From the NCBI GenBank assembly GCA_009777845.1, contig WRLD01000003.1:28048-92047 (forward strand): a stretch of DNA of 64,000 bases, in the 5' to 3' direction. Origin of the DNA: Defluviitaleaceae bacterium (GTDB lineage Bacteria; Bacillota; Clostridia; Lachnospirales; WQUN01). Numbering within the stretch: the first letter of the stretch is position 1; the number at the start of each line of letters is the position of its first letter. This document shows positions 1 to 7,413 of the stretch, piece by piece. A model generated the notes under the pieces. It was not told the origin of the DNA and did no database searches. It saw only the letters and a list, made by a program, of their open reading frames with translations. The translations under genes and the position numbers were made by a program.

Positions 1-73
1 GTCCGTGAAACAGATGCGGATAATTAAAAATGGCTTTGCCACGACAAACGCGCAAAGCCGAAATACGTAAATC

Positions 74-224
74 AAACACGGATTCAACGGATTTTCACGG
101 ATTACGCGGATTGGCTAGTGGGAAAATCTGCGAAAACCTGCCAAGCCCGAAAAAATCCGCGGAATCTGCGAAAATCCGCGTAAATCCGCGTTCCATGCCC
201 TTAAAACCCACAAAATCCGCGCCC
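74..224. repeat. Dispersed intergenic repeat, family A (AATCCGC type)
   Basis: The gap before the recombinase gene holds a degenerate repeat built from ACGGATT...GCGGATT units on one side and AATCCGC...AATCCGCG units on the other, so the two halves can pair. The same pattern recurs near 18766, 20560, 21180, 28645, 35790, 46504, 46920, 48934 and 63345. The preceding bases (about 40-74) also match those before the copy at 20560, so the repeat unit may be longer. An open frame runs through it but has no ribosome site and looks non-coding. Confidence 0.8.
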
Positions 225-283
225 CATTCTTCACAAAAATAGTTGACGATAAAATAAAGCAGTGGTACTATAACAACACACCA

Positions 284-838
284 TCAAATCCTCAAAGCAA
301 GATAAGCAGTATTCAAGTGGTCTTGCTGTATACCGAGGTAGCGTTCGGTTATTTTCATGCTACTATGATTGTATATGTTCATTACAATTATAGGGCAAAC
401 GCCGTTTTGCCACGAATGGTAGCCAAAGGTTTTGCGTAGCGAATGGCAAGAGATTCGTTGCCCTATGTCCTTTGCCGCTAGGCTGATAATGCGGTAGGCT
501 TGTACGCGGCTTATGGCGTTTCCTGTGTGGGCGTTTAGTATAAGCGGTGCGTTTGGCTTTGCTTGCGAACGGTACTTTTTCAGTGCGGAAATCACGTTTT
601 TGTGCAACGCAATTGTCTTGTGCTTCTTGGTTTTGTTCTCGGTTAGGCTTATTTCCGTGCACGGCTTGCCTGTGCTAAAGTCGTAGACATCGTTTGTGCC
701 AAGCCGTAAAATATCGGAAATCCGTAACGCCGTATGCAGACACAACGAAACAAGTACATAGTTGCGGGGGTGGTTTTGCAGGCTCTTTAATAACCTCCTC
801 ACGGCTATGGGGCTACGGATAGGCTCTGTAAGCGACAT
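284..838 (-). CDS. Tyrosine recombinase, catalytic-domain-only (FimB/XerD-like)
   Basis: A site-specific recombinase of 184 residues that should cut and rejoin DNA at short inverted-arm sites through a 3'-phosphotyrosine. The sequence has the family set: the first Arg in ALRISDIL (about residue 39), the HxxR box in HSLRKTFG (about 132-139), a His in the box YNHSS, and the nucleophile Tyr in ERYLGI near the C-terminus. There is no N-terminal SAM-like core-binding domain; the length matches FimB/FimE-type invertases rather than 300-residue XerC/D or phage integrases. An AAGGAGG ribosome site precedes the ATG. It is divergent from the TA pair at 967-1367. Two 28-bp sites with Xer-like 11-6-11 layout lie at 1388 and 1530, so inversion of that interval is the likely job; this target is inferred. 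Confidence 0.85.
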   Translation of the reverse strand: MSLTEPIRSPIAVRRLLKSLQNHPRNYVLVSLCLHTALRISDILRLGTNDVYDFSTGKPCTEISLTENKTKKHKTIALHKNVISALKKYRSQAKPNAPLILNAHTGNAISRVQAYRIISLAAKDIGQRISCHSLRKTFGYHSWQNGVCPIIVMNIYNHSSMKITERYLGIQQDHLNTAYLALRI

Positions 839-893
839 GCTGTCGTCCTCCTTGGTTTGGCGTGATGTTCAAACACCTCCGCCTGTGGCATTT

Positions 894-922
894 TTGTATA
901 ATGTATCATATATTTTTACTAT
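894..922 (+). promoter_or_regulatory. Candidate SigA promoter for the RelE-type TA pair
   Basis: TTGTAT, a 17-base spacer and TACTAT lie about 45 bases before the antitoxin start. The spacing is ideal but both hexamers are imperfect. Confidence 0.4.
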
Positions 923-966
923 AACAAACTATTTCTTACCGTTTCATTGTTAGGAGGTTGAAGCCC

Positions 967-1101
967 ATGGTTAGAACGAAATGGGAACAAGTAGAGCATG
1001 ACGAAGATGTGCGAGATATTCAAGAATACGAAAGAGAAAAAGCAAACGGAACACTGGAAACAACGCCTTGGGAGGAAATAAGGAAACGACTAAACCTATG
1101 A
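967..1101 (+). CDS. Short RelB-type antitoxin
   Basis: A 44-residue acidic protein beginning MVRTKWEQVEHDEDV and ending PWEEIRKRLNL. The ending (ANGTLET-PWEEI-K-L) resembles the toxin-wrapping C-terminal tail of RelB-like antitoxins. AGGAGG lies 9 bases before the ATG. Its TGA overlaps the ATG of the RelE-type toxin by 4 bases (ATGA), the usual coupled layout. It is much shorter than typical RelB proteins (about 80 residues) and has no room for a ribbon-helix-helix DNA-binding domain, so it may be a pared-down antitoxin or may use another protein for autoregulation. Confidence 0.65.
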   Translation: MVRTKWEQVEHDEDVRDIQEYEREKANGTLETTPWEEIRKRLNL

Positions 1102-1367
1102 TATATACTCTCGATTTTTCCAAAAAAGCCGAAAAGCAGTTTTGTAAACTTGATAGGTCTGCACAAGAGAATATATCCGCATATATCAAAAAGTATTTTG
1201 GCGTTACTCCGCACGACCCACGCTCCCACGGCAAGCCCCTAACAGGCAAGCTAAAGGGCTACTGGCGGTACGAGGTGGGCAAATACCGCCTTATATGCGA
1301 AATCCAAGACAATATATGTAAGGTGATTGTTGTTAAGGCAGGACATAGGCGAGATATTTACAAGTAG
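1098..1367 (+). CDS. RelE/ParE-family toxin
   Basis: An 89-residue RelE-superfamily protein, expected to be a ribosome-dependent mRNA nuclease. It starts MIYTLDFSKKAEKQFCKL and contains the family signature DPRSHGKPLTGKLKGYWRY followed by KYRLICEI and a C-terminal HRRDIYK, the region that carries the basic and aromatic catalytic residues. The start at 1098 overlaps the antitoxin stop; an upstream in-frame ATG at 1068 lies inside the antitoxin gene and has no ribosome site. Its mRNA would run toward the invertible segment at 1388-1557 and then into the pilin-like gene. Confidence 0.85.
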   Translation: MIYTLDFSKKAEKQFCKLDRSAQENISAYIKKYFGVTPHDPRSHGKPLTGKLKGYWRYEVGKYRLICEIQDNICKVIVVKAGHRRDIYK

Positions 1368-1387
1368 GGGCTGTCTTTTGGTTTACA

Positions 1388-1415
1388 ATGTAACATAATA
1401 TCTATTCTGTTACAT
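1388..1415 (+). other. Left recombination site of a putative invertible segment
   Basis: A 28-bp near-palindrome with 11-base arms (ATGTAACATAA and TTCTGTTACAT) around an asymmetric centre TATCTA. This is the 11-6-11 layout of tyrosine recombinase sites such as dif. The matching site at 1530-1557 has a centre that is the exact reverse complement, TAGATA. Confidence 0.65.
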
Positions 1416-1444
1416 TCACAAAAAAAGCCAGTAAAAAAGCACAT

Positions 1445-1470
1445 AAAAAAGAGCGGGTATTACCCCGCTC
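1445..1470 (-). terminator. Intrinsic terminator inside the putative invertible segment
   Basis: On the minus strand GAGCGGG, a six-base loop GTAATA and CCCGCTC form a 7-bp GC-rich stem followed by TTTTTT. On the plus strand there is no T-run after the stem. In this orientation it would stop only minus-strand transcription, where no gene needs it; inverted, it would stop transcription heading into the pilin-like gene. Confidence 0.7.
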
Positions 1471-1529
1471 GCCCGAAATTTAAAAATATGTACCCGAAAA
1501 GCCCTTGATTTTACTAGGTAAAATACCGC

Positions 1530-1557
1530 ATGTAACACAATAGATATTTTGTTACAT
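1530..1557 (-). other. Right recombination site of a putative invertible segment
   Basis: A 28-bp near-palindrome with arms ATGTAACACAA and TTTTGTTACAT around the centre TAGATA, in inverted orientation relative to the site at 1388-1415. The two sites differ at only two positions after reversal. They enclose 114 bases that contain the terminator at 1445-1470. The right site ends 38 bases before the start codon of the pilin-like gene. Confidence 0.65.
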
Positions 1558-1595
1558 ACGGCGAAAATAAAGCATAAAAAAAAGGAGTGTTCACT

Positions 1596-3491
1596 ATGAA
1601 AAAGCAACTAAGAAAGGCAAACGGCTTGGCACTGCCTACGGTGGTTTTGTTTATTATTATGATGGCTACCGTGGGTACACTAATGGTGGTAGTGTCCAAT
1701 CGTTCCATGAAAATGTCTAACGCAACACCTACCCTAGACGGACACTACTATGCCGCCGAATCTGCCATAAATAGGGCTATGGTGGGCTTAGTTAGTGATG
1801 TTAGCGATTTTTCGGTCAGTGCAGTACAAGAAGCCGCCAAGCAAGCGGCAGAAGATATAATGGTGGCGGTAAACGCTCGGCTTATGTCTTTTCCGCACTC
1901 GGGAGCTAACGCGCCTAATCGTACTGATTTGCAAGATTTTTTAGTAAATAGCTTTGATGCTAATGCAGAGAATTTTCAAGATAAAATAAGAAACGCGGTG
2001 CATGATTATATCAGCGGAGCTATTAGCCTACCTGCGCCACATTCTGCTACACCTAGCATGGGTACAAGTGAGGTTTATTTTTGGCTCGTAGGTGCGGACG
2101 AAACAGCTCCTATGGACGGTTTTAATACGCCCGGCTACGCTAACCTAGCGAGGGTAGGCACAGGCGCAGATGCGGATAAGCTACGAGTTGGGCTTGCAGG
2201 TGTGACAGTAACTACCCCTGCACAAGATAGCTCCCACCCTCTTAATGAAGCTGGCGAATATGAAGTATGGAAAACAAGTATAGGCATTAAGCCGTATATA
2301 ACCTTTGAATCCTATGCGGGTACTGTTTCGGGTACGCAAGCTATTACACAAGACATTATTATTCCGTTTGACGAATTTGATGTATATTTTGGGTTTGATG
2401 TGACTGGTGGAAACGGCGGTGCTAGTGCAGACGGAGCTTTTTGGGGAATTATACCCTCAGCTCTAACTGTTGGTGGGGACAATAAAACAAAGGTTAATGG
2501 CGGCACAAATTACCCAACCCCTTTACCTTTGAACAGCTTAACTTCAGCTATAGACAATCTAAGGAATGATATACGCAAGAAGGCGTATGGGTCTGACACT
2601 TATCACATGGCATCGAATGTTCCAGGTCCCGCACACACAGTCGAAGTTGTAATGATAGATGGTGAACGTAGACTTAGAATAAACGGCAATGGTTCTGCTA
2701 ACACAATGGCTAACACAATGGCTGTACCTCCTAATAATCGTTTGGTTATTGATTCCCCTAGTAGTGGTGTAACGCTCATGGGTGATTTTTCGGGTATGAG
2801 TATAGTGGGGCAAAACATACCTGTCTTTCTAGGGTCGGCTGACTCTAACCCTAAGCCTAAGCCGTTTATATCAAGCAATTCCTCTAATAATGAAACATTT
2901 ATTTTTACTCAAAGCAACATAACCGTAAATGTATCTGACGGAACAACACTGAACAATGTAAGTGTAGGAACGACACAGAACATGTCGTTCCAAAGCCACG
3001 GAGTGCCTGGCACAGTGTTAATGAACGCGGTTTTTGCCGCAAATACAATGCCAGATGGTGAGATAAAGGCATCTGAATGGTCGACAAACCAATTGCCCCA
3101 GTTTTATGCACGCGGCACACTACAATTGCGTATGGAGGGTAAAGACAAGGACGGCAAGGGTATCGCCATGGGCGGATTATTCGCAAATGCGGATGGTGCA
3201 CAAACACAAATTGAAATAGACAACGGCGGAGCTGATTTTAACGGACTATTTGCAGCACCTCCTTCTTCGGGCAGTTATGTACGAGGGGATACAAACTTTA
3301 TTTCGCCACCCAAATTCGCCGACGAAGCCATGGACGTACTAGATGATTTGGCGGTACAAATTAACAGTAGCGGTGGTGGCGGTGGTGGCAGTGACGATCC
3401 ACCAAGCTATAGCTTCGATTCGAGTTCGTGGGGCGTAAACACCGACACCGCCGATGTACCCACTGCCCCACCGTCTTTCCACACCCCCTAA
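1596..3491 (+). CDS. Large pilin-like / PilX-like surface protein
   Basis: A 631-residue protein with a basic N-terminus followed by a prepilin-like segment, NGLALPTVVLFIIMMATVG, and a long hydrophobic helix to about residue 36; the pattern (Gly, hydrophobic, Pro at +4/5) resembles PilX-type and other type IV pilus components rather than a Sec signal peptide. The next part contains HYYAAESAINRAM, a motif seen in PilX-like proteins. The rest is a Thr/Ser/Asn/Gly-rich beta-type region ending with a run of six glycines and an Asp/Pro/Ser tail. I chose the ATG at 1596, 7 bases after AAAGGAG; a GTG at 1587 overlaps the ribosome site. No pilus assembly genes (pilB, pilC, pilD) are in the window. 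Expression may be switched by the invertible segment just upstream. Confidence 0.6.
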   Translation: MKKQLRKANGLALPTVVLFIIMMATVGTLMVVVSNRSMKMSNATPTLDGHYYAAESAINRAMVGLVSDVSDFSVSAVQEAAKQAAEDIMVAVNARLMSFPHSGANAPNRTDLQDFLVNSFDANAENFQDKIRNAVHDYISGAISLPAPHSATPSMGTSEVYFWLVGADETAPMDGFNTPGYANLARVGTGADADKLRVGLAGVTVTTPAQDSSHPLNEAGEYEVWKTSIGIKPYITFESYAGTVSGTQAITQDIIIPFDEFDVYFGFDVTGGNGGASADGAFWGIIPSALTVGGDNKTKVNGGTNYPTPLPLNSLTSAIDNLRNDIRKKAYGSDTYHMASNVPGPAHTVEVVMIDGERRLRINGNGSANTMANTMAVPPNNRLVIDSPSSGVTLMGDFSGMSIVGQNIPVFLGSADSNPKPKPFISSNSSNNETFIFTQSNITVNVSDGTTLNNVSVGTTQNMSFQSHGVPGTVLMNAVFAANTMPDGEIKASEWSTNQLPQFYARGTLQLRMEGKDKDGKGIAMGGLFANADGAQTQIEIDNGGADFNGLFAAPPSSGSYVRGDTNFISPPKFADEAMDVLDDLAVQINSSGGGGGGSDDPPSYSFDSSSWGVNTDTADVPTAPPSFHTP

Positions 3492-3504
3492 CACAAACCA
3501 CACA

Positions 3505-3549
3505 AAACAAGGCAATAACGCAGTCATTATCCGCGTTATTGCCTTGTTT
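3505..3549. terminator. Bidirectional terminator between convergent genes
   Basis: A perfect 17-bp stem, AAACAAGGCAATAACGC pairing with its complement across an 11-base loop, sits between the ends of the pilin-like gene and the convergent ABC permease gene. Short T-runs follow on both strands. The right arm overlaps the permease stop codon. Confidence 0.85.
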
Positions 3550-4396
3550 ATTTTTGTAGCCGCCACACACCCCCCAAACAAAACACCACCGTACTAACAA
3601 CAAGCACCCCTGCGGAAAACCAAAACCCACTTGTAAACCCACCATAAGTCAAAACCACGCCATACATTTCCCGAAAATCGTCAAGCGCATGGGACGGCGC
3701 GTTCGCGAACAGCTCCGCAAGCTGTTTGTCGGCTAACACCTGCCGAAACATGCTTGCGGCGTGGGTCATGGGGAAGCAGCGTATTACCCACTGCACCGCG
3801 TTGGGAAACGAGCCTATGGGGATATAAATTCCCATCAAAAAGCCGATTAGCGTGCCTATTACTGTGCTTAACGCTGTAAACGCGCCTTGGCTTTTGATAA
3901 AGGAACAAAAAAATGTGCCTATGGAATTTCCGCAAAGTACGCTTAAAATTACTGTAAAGACGAGCCGCGCGAGGTCTGCGGAGCTTGGCACGCCTGCGCC
4001 CTTGACGGCGAGGTACAGCAGGACAAGGGCAAGCGCGGCAAGGCTCATAATAAGCCCTGCCACGGCAGAGCCGAGCATATAACTAAGCGCGATTTTGCCG
4101 CGAGAAACAGGGCTTGTAAAAAAGTCCTTTGCGGCGGCTTGCTTGTCGGCTATGCTTATGCCCATCGCGCCAAGACAGCTAGTAACGCTCGACACCGCGA
4201 CCATTCCCCCTAGCGTTATGCTTGCGATTACTACGCCCGCCTGCGGCGCGTCAAAGCCTAGCTGTTGCCGCAAGCCGTCCTCCATTATTCCGCCTAGGAA
4301 TAATACGTACAGCGCGATTATAATAAGTACCGCCAAAAGCGAGAAAAAGACGTTCGCCTTGTCGCGGAAGAATAATAGTATATTTCGTTTTAACAT
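3548..4396 (-). CDS. ABC-2 type transporter permease
   Basis: A 282-residue integral membrane protein of the ABC-2 family, which forms the channel of exporters for drugs, peptides or polymers. It starts MLKRNILLFFRDKANVFFS, typical of the cytosolic lead of ABC-2 permeases, and has about six hydrophobic segments, with the last near residues 258-275. A large loop after the first helix contains GLRQQLGFDAP. GGAGG precedes the ATG. It lies 11 bases after the stop of the ABC ATPase gene, with which it should form one transporter. The substrate cannot be told. The LytTR and DUF3021 genes upstream make this a common Firmicute four-gene module. Confidence 0.88.
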   Translation of the reverse strand: MLKRNILLFFRDKANVFFSLLAVLIIIALYVLFLGGIMEDGLRQQLGFDAPQAGVVIASITLGGMVAVSSVTSCLGAMGISIADKQAAAKDFFTSPVSRGKIALSYMLGSAVAGLIMSLAALALVLLYLAVKGAGVPSSADLARLVFTVILSVLCGNSIGTFFCSFIKSQGAFTALSTVIGTLIGFLMGIYIPIGSFPNAVQWVIRCFPMTHAASMFRQVLADKQLAELFANAPSHALDDFREMYGVVLTYGGFTSGFWFSAGVLVVSTVVFCLGGVWRLQK

Positions 4397-4407
4397 TTAA
4401 CACCCTC

Positions 4408-5310
4408 CTAATTCATGCCGCCTGCGGCGGCTGTGCTGTCGGTTGGTGGAAAAAATTCGCAAAGCGAATTTTTTCCACTTGTAAGGTTCAAAAAAACATC
4501 ATCAAGCGTGCCATTGATAATTTCTACGTTTGCGATGTTTTCTTTGTGCCGTTCTATTATCGGCAGTGCTTCCAGTGTACTTCGTAGCTTATACTCATTG
4601 TACCTGCCGTCCGTGGTTGTTATTTTCAGCAGGTCGGTACAATAGGCGGCTTTAAGCTGTGTTGGCGTGCCGCGCGCTTTTATTTCCCCCTTGTGAATAA
4701 TGACAATGTCGTCACTTTCGGCGGCTTCCTCCATGTAATGCGTGGTGAGAAATACCGTCATTCCGCGCGATTTTTGCAAATTGCGTATTAACCGCCAAAT
4801 ATCGCGCCTTGTTTTCGGGTCAAGCCCCGTGGTCGGCTCGTCAAGAAAAAGCAAGCGCGGCGTATTAACCAACGCGCGTGCTATGTCGGTACGCCTACGC
4901 TGGCCGCCCGACAGCCTGCCATACAGGCGCGTGTCAAGCTCGCCTAGCGCGGTAAGGCGAATGGCTTCGTTTACGCAGCTTTTTAACCTCGCGCCGCGTA
5001 AGCCGTACAGGCTACCTCGCACCATCAAATTTTCCCTCACGGTCAGCTTGTCGTCCAGCACAGACTCTTGAAACACAACGCCTATAAGCTCGCGCACCCT
5101 TTCGGGGTTTTTCGCTGCGTCTATGCCGCCGACAGTGACCGCTCCAGACGTTTTTGCGAGCAGGGTCGTGAGAATACCTATAGTCGTAGATTTTCCTGCA
5201 CCATTTGTACCAAGCAGCGAGAACAAATCGCCCTCTTTTACGCTAAAGCTAATGCCGTTTACGGCTTTTATATTGCCGTAGGCCTTGAACAAGCTCTCTA
5301 TCTGTATCAA
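4408..5310 (-). CDS. ABC transporter ATP-binding protein
   Basis: A 300-residue ATPase that should power the ABC-2 permease encoded downstream. The Walker A is LLGTNGAGKSTT, the signature is RLSGGQRRR, the Walker B is LLFLDEPTTGLD and the switch His is in LTTHYMEEA; the C-terminal part (about 215-300) is the extension seen in drug/antibiotic exporter ATPases. I prefer the TTG at 5310 (MIQIESLFKAYG) because GAGGTG lies 6 bases before it; the GTG at 5319 is itself part of that ribosome site. The ribosome site lies in one arm of the hairpin at 5311-5348, so translation or transcription may be attenuated. Confidence 0.88.
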   Translation of the reverse strand: MIQIESLFKAYGNIKAVNGISFSVKEGDLFSLLGTNGAGKSTTIGILTTLLAKTSGAVTVGGIDAAKNPERVRELIGVVFQESVLDDKLTVRENLMVRGSLYGLRGARLKSCVNEAIRLTALGELDTRLYGRLSGGQRRRTDIARALVNTPRLLFLDEPTTGLDPKTRRDIWRLIRNLQKSRGMTVFLTTHYMEEAAESDDIVIIHKGEIKARGTPTQLKAAYCTDLLKITTTDGRYNEYKLRSTLEALPIIERHKENIANVEIINGTLDDVFLNLTSGKNSLCEFFPPTDSTAAAGGMN

Positions 5311-5348
5311 AAAAATCACCTCGGGGGCAGTTTACCAAGGTGATTTTT
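5311..5348 (-). promoter_or_regulatory. Hairpin with T-run that masks the ribosome site of the ABC ATPase gene
   Basis: On the minus strand AAAAATCACCT pairs perfectly with AGGTGATTTTT across a 16-base loop, and further T residues run up to the TTG start codon. The 3' arm contains the GAGGTG ribosome site. It looks like an intrinsic terminator after the DUF3021 gene placed on the start of the next gene, so it can act as terminator, attenuator or translation block. Confidence 0.6.
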
Positions 5349-5359
5349 CTATTTCAATA

Positions 5360-5803
5360 TTACTCGCTGTGAGTTTCGTTTTCCTCGTTGTGAAATGCGT
5401 TTAGGCGTTCGTTTATTTGTGCGGCGAGCCGTTTCGCGCGCAATGTCTGGTACACATACAGCGCGATATACAAAAACAGGAAAAAGACAACGGTAAACAG
5501 CGCGTTTTTTGTGTCGAGCCATTCGTAGTACAATAACAACGAAAAAACGACAGCGGCGGTCAAAATAAAATGCGCTACCTTACGCAAGACCAATTCCACG
5601 CGCGAAATAGTTTCCTTATGCACAAAGAGCAATATGGGCAACGAGCTAAAAAAGGCAATCACGACAAGGCTAAACAAGCCGCCCGCGTCCATGGAGATTT
5701 CATTGTCGCTCCAGAATACACTAGAGGAAATAAAAAGCAGTTGGAACGTGGCAATCGAGCAAAAGCTGATGTATATGGATTTTAACGCTTCTTTTAGTTT
5801 CAT
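5360..5803 (-). CDS. DUF3021 family four-helix membrane protein
   Basis: A 147-residue membrane protein with four hydrophobic helices (about residues 10-30, 43-62, 74-94 and 101-121) and a charged cytosolic tail rich in Glu, Asn and His. The length, helix spacing and position directly after a LytTR gene match DUF3021 proteins, which are thought to modulate the partner LytTR regulator in the membrane. AAAGGAGG lies before the ATG. The gap to the LytTR gene (98 bases) holds a family B repeat copy, an insertion into what is usually a tight pair. Function beyond this association is not known. Confidence 0.75.
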   Translation of the reverse strand: MKLKEALKSIYISFCSIATFQLLFISSSVFWSDNEISMDAGGLFSLVVIAFFSSLPILLFVHKETISRVELVLRKVAHFILTAAVVFSLLLYYEWLDTKNALFTVVFFLFLYIALYVYQTLRAKRLAAQINERLNAFHNEENETHSE

Positions 5804-5816
5804 AACGACCTCCTTT

Positions 5817-5891
5817 TGTAGGGGACGGGTTTACCCGTCCCGAATTGACGAACGTGCGTACCTCGGGCGAGGCAAGCCTCGCCCCTACGAG
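5817..5891. repeat. Dispersed repeat family B, short copy
   Basis: TAGGGGACGGG-TTTA-CCCGTCCC forms a hairpin, followed by GTGCGTACCTCGGGCGAGG and its complement GCCTCGCCC. Both end motifs match the family B copies at 17370-17880 and 20803-20971. It sits between the LytTR and DUF3021 genes and would be transcribed with them. Confidence 0.7.
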
Positions 5892-5901
5892 TAGCCGTCG
5901 G

Positions 5902-6336
5902 CTACAGCCCAAACCGCTGTTTAAGTATGGGCACATATTGCCTAGAAATAATTACCCTTTCGCCGTTCACCAAAACCGCCTGAAAACGGCTATCCCCTGC
6001 GGGGGAAACGCTTTTTATTTTTTTCACGTTGACAATCACCTGCTTGCTTATTCTGATAAAATCGCCTGTGCTAAGGGCTTCCTCTATTTCGTAGAGCTTT
6101 AGCTTGCTTCGATAGACGGCCTTTTGTGCGTATACGAACGTCTTTAAGTCCACGCTTTCCACATAAAAAATATCCGTCACGGACAGCATAAACGCCTCCT
6201 CGTTGATATAAACCGTAAGGCAATCGGGGCTTTTGATAAGGTTGATTGCCCGCGAGATATTGTCGCTTATACAGCGTACATTAAAAATTATGCTTTCTTC
6301 CTCGTTTTGCGGTGGTTCTTGTATTATTATTTTCAT
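5902..6336 (-). CDS. LytTR-family DNA-binding regulator
   Basis: A 144-residue transcription factor. Residues about 45-144 form a LytTR domain: DIFYVESVDLKTFVYA, then KLYEIEEAL, FIRISKQVIVNVKKI and a final strand with ISRQYVPILKQRFGL. There is no receiver domain, so it belongs to the stand-alone LytTR type that pairs with DUF3021. The likely target is its own operon, including the ABC exporter downstream; the signal is unknown. The gene lies 17 bases after the dual-OB gene, so it may also be read from the DUF488 cassette promoter. Confidence 0.85.
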   Translation of the reverse strand: MKIIIQEPPQNEEESIIFNVRCISDNISRAINLIKSPDCLTVYINEEAFMLSVTDIFYVESVDLKTFVYAQKAVYRSKLKLYEIEEALSTGDFIRISKQVIVNVKKIKSVSPAGDSRFQAVLVNGERVIISRQYVPILKQRFGL

Positions 6337-6353
6337 TTCAACACCGCCTCAAT

Positions 6354-6962
6354 TTATTGCATTTCATAAATTGCAGAAATAAATTTATAATAGAGGTATT
6401 CACCACTTTGTTGATGTCTCCATGGTTCAGGTGGCAAACTAATAACTATATGAGCGTGCCTAATTTTTTGCTCTCGGTAATAGAACGGGTCTGTAATAGA
6501 CATTTTTTCATAGCTATGATTATTATATATAAAGGTTGCTTTAAATTTTTTATACTCGTCACGAGAAATGTAAAGGTCATATACATCGGCTAAAAATAAA
6601 GACTTATCTCCACACCGTAATTCATCTGTGTATAAAAAATGTCTTTTATTAAAAAATATAAAAGGGTCTGTATCTGTCTTTGGATATGCTATATCTCTAT
6701 TTGAACTACGAATAAGCCTAAAATCATGTACCCAATAATTTTCAGGTTGGAAATCAAGTGGGGCTTGGGTTAAAAATTGGTTCGGGATAGTAACTGTATC
6801 TTCTGTGTTAAAAGAACGACAGCTTGATTTGGGAACGGCATCGCCATATTTATCTGACACAAGCCTTACCCATCGACCATCGCTTGTTACCCCTGCGACA
6901 CAAAACCCTGCCGCCTCATTATTGCACTTTTTGTCTGATTTTGCCAAAACAAGCAGCTCCAT
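6354..6962 (-). CDS. Dual OB-fold domain protein of a DUF488 cassette
   Basis: A 202-residue protein without signal peptide or membrane segments. The start MELLVLAKSDKKCN and the following CVAGVTSDGRWVRLVS match the first OB-like unit of dual-OB domain proteins that occur beside DUF488 genes; a second unit spans about residues 110-200 and ends ISLPPEPWRHQQ-GEYLYYKF. OB folds usually bind nucleic acids, and that is the only functional hint. AGGGGG precedes the ATG. It is the third gene of a run with two DUF488 genes (10-base gap), so the three probably act together. The family assignment rests on recall of sequence pattern and should be taken as moderate. Confidence 0.55.
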   Translation of the reverse strand: MELLVLAKSDKKCNNEAAGFCVAGVTSDGRWVRLVSDKYGDAVPKSSCRSFNTEDTVTIPNQFLTQAPLDFQPENYWVHDFRLIRSSNRDIAYPKTDTDPFIFFNKRHFLYTDELRCGDKSLFLADVYDLYISRDEYKKFKATFIYNNHSYEKMSITDPFYYREQKIRHAHIVISLPPEPWRHQQSGEYLYYKFISAIYEMQ

Positions 6963-6972
6963 AAAAATCCCC

Positions 6973-7413
6973 CTATATATGTTTTATTTCTATTGCATTA
7001 TTGTTTTTTTTAAGAATTTCACTTAATAATCGACGATGACATTTATCTGCCGTAGGCTCACTACAGAGCAAGCATATTTTATTAAAGCTATCAAAGCGTA
7101 TAAAAAAATCTTGATGTGCTTTACGATTTTCTATGAGAGAGGTGTACCGATTTTCGTAATATCCCCATGAAATTTTTTTACCCTTGTAATCGTCTAGTAT
7201 GTCCTTCGTGGGTGCAAATTCTATACAATGCTTATAGTCACATTGACAAATTTCTCTTAGGAAGTATGCCATATCATTACCTTTTGCAAAGCCAGCTAAC
7301 TGTGATTTATTATTAAGTCTAACGTCAAGCAGCAAATCAATTTTATTTTTTTTAATTAGTTCAAAAAAATCTTCGGCAGATTTTTGCGTAAATCCTATAG
7401 TATACAATTTCAT
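6973..7413 (-). CDS. DUF488 family protein, short paralogue
   Basis: A 146-residue DUF488 protein. It has the family start KLYTIGFTQKSAEDFFELI, the DVRLNNKSQ strand (DVR motif), and the end motif LLCSEPTADKCHRRLL, with paired Cys and a CHR triad that suggests metal or thiol chemistry. It overlaps the longer DUF488 gene upstream by 4 bases, with AGGAGG inside the upstream gene. DUF488 biochemistry is not established; some members are linked to nucleic-acid modification or defence neighbourhoods. The pair of diverged copies suggests a heterodimer, which is an inference. Confidence 0.8.
   Translation of the reverse strand: MKLYTIGFTQKSAEDFFELIKKNKIDLLLDVRLNNKSQLAGFAKGNDMAYFLREICQCDYKHCIEFAPTKDILDDYKGKKISWGYYENRYTSLIENRKAHQDFFIRFDSFNKICLLCSEPTADKCHRRLLSEILKKNNNAIEIKHI

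Noticed and set aside
30..242. Open frame of 70 codons at the window start
   Set aside because: It runs through a family A repeat, has no ribosome site and its translation follows the repeat units.
284..838. Prophage integrase with attachment site
   Set aside because: No phage genes, tRNA or direct att repeats nearby, and the protein lacks the N-terminal core-binding domain of phage integrases.
1388..1557. MITE or insertion sequence remnant
   Set aside because: The end sites have an asymmetric 6-base centre in exact inversion and no target-site duplication is visible, which fits recombinase sites better than transposon ends.
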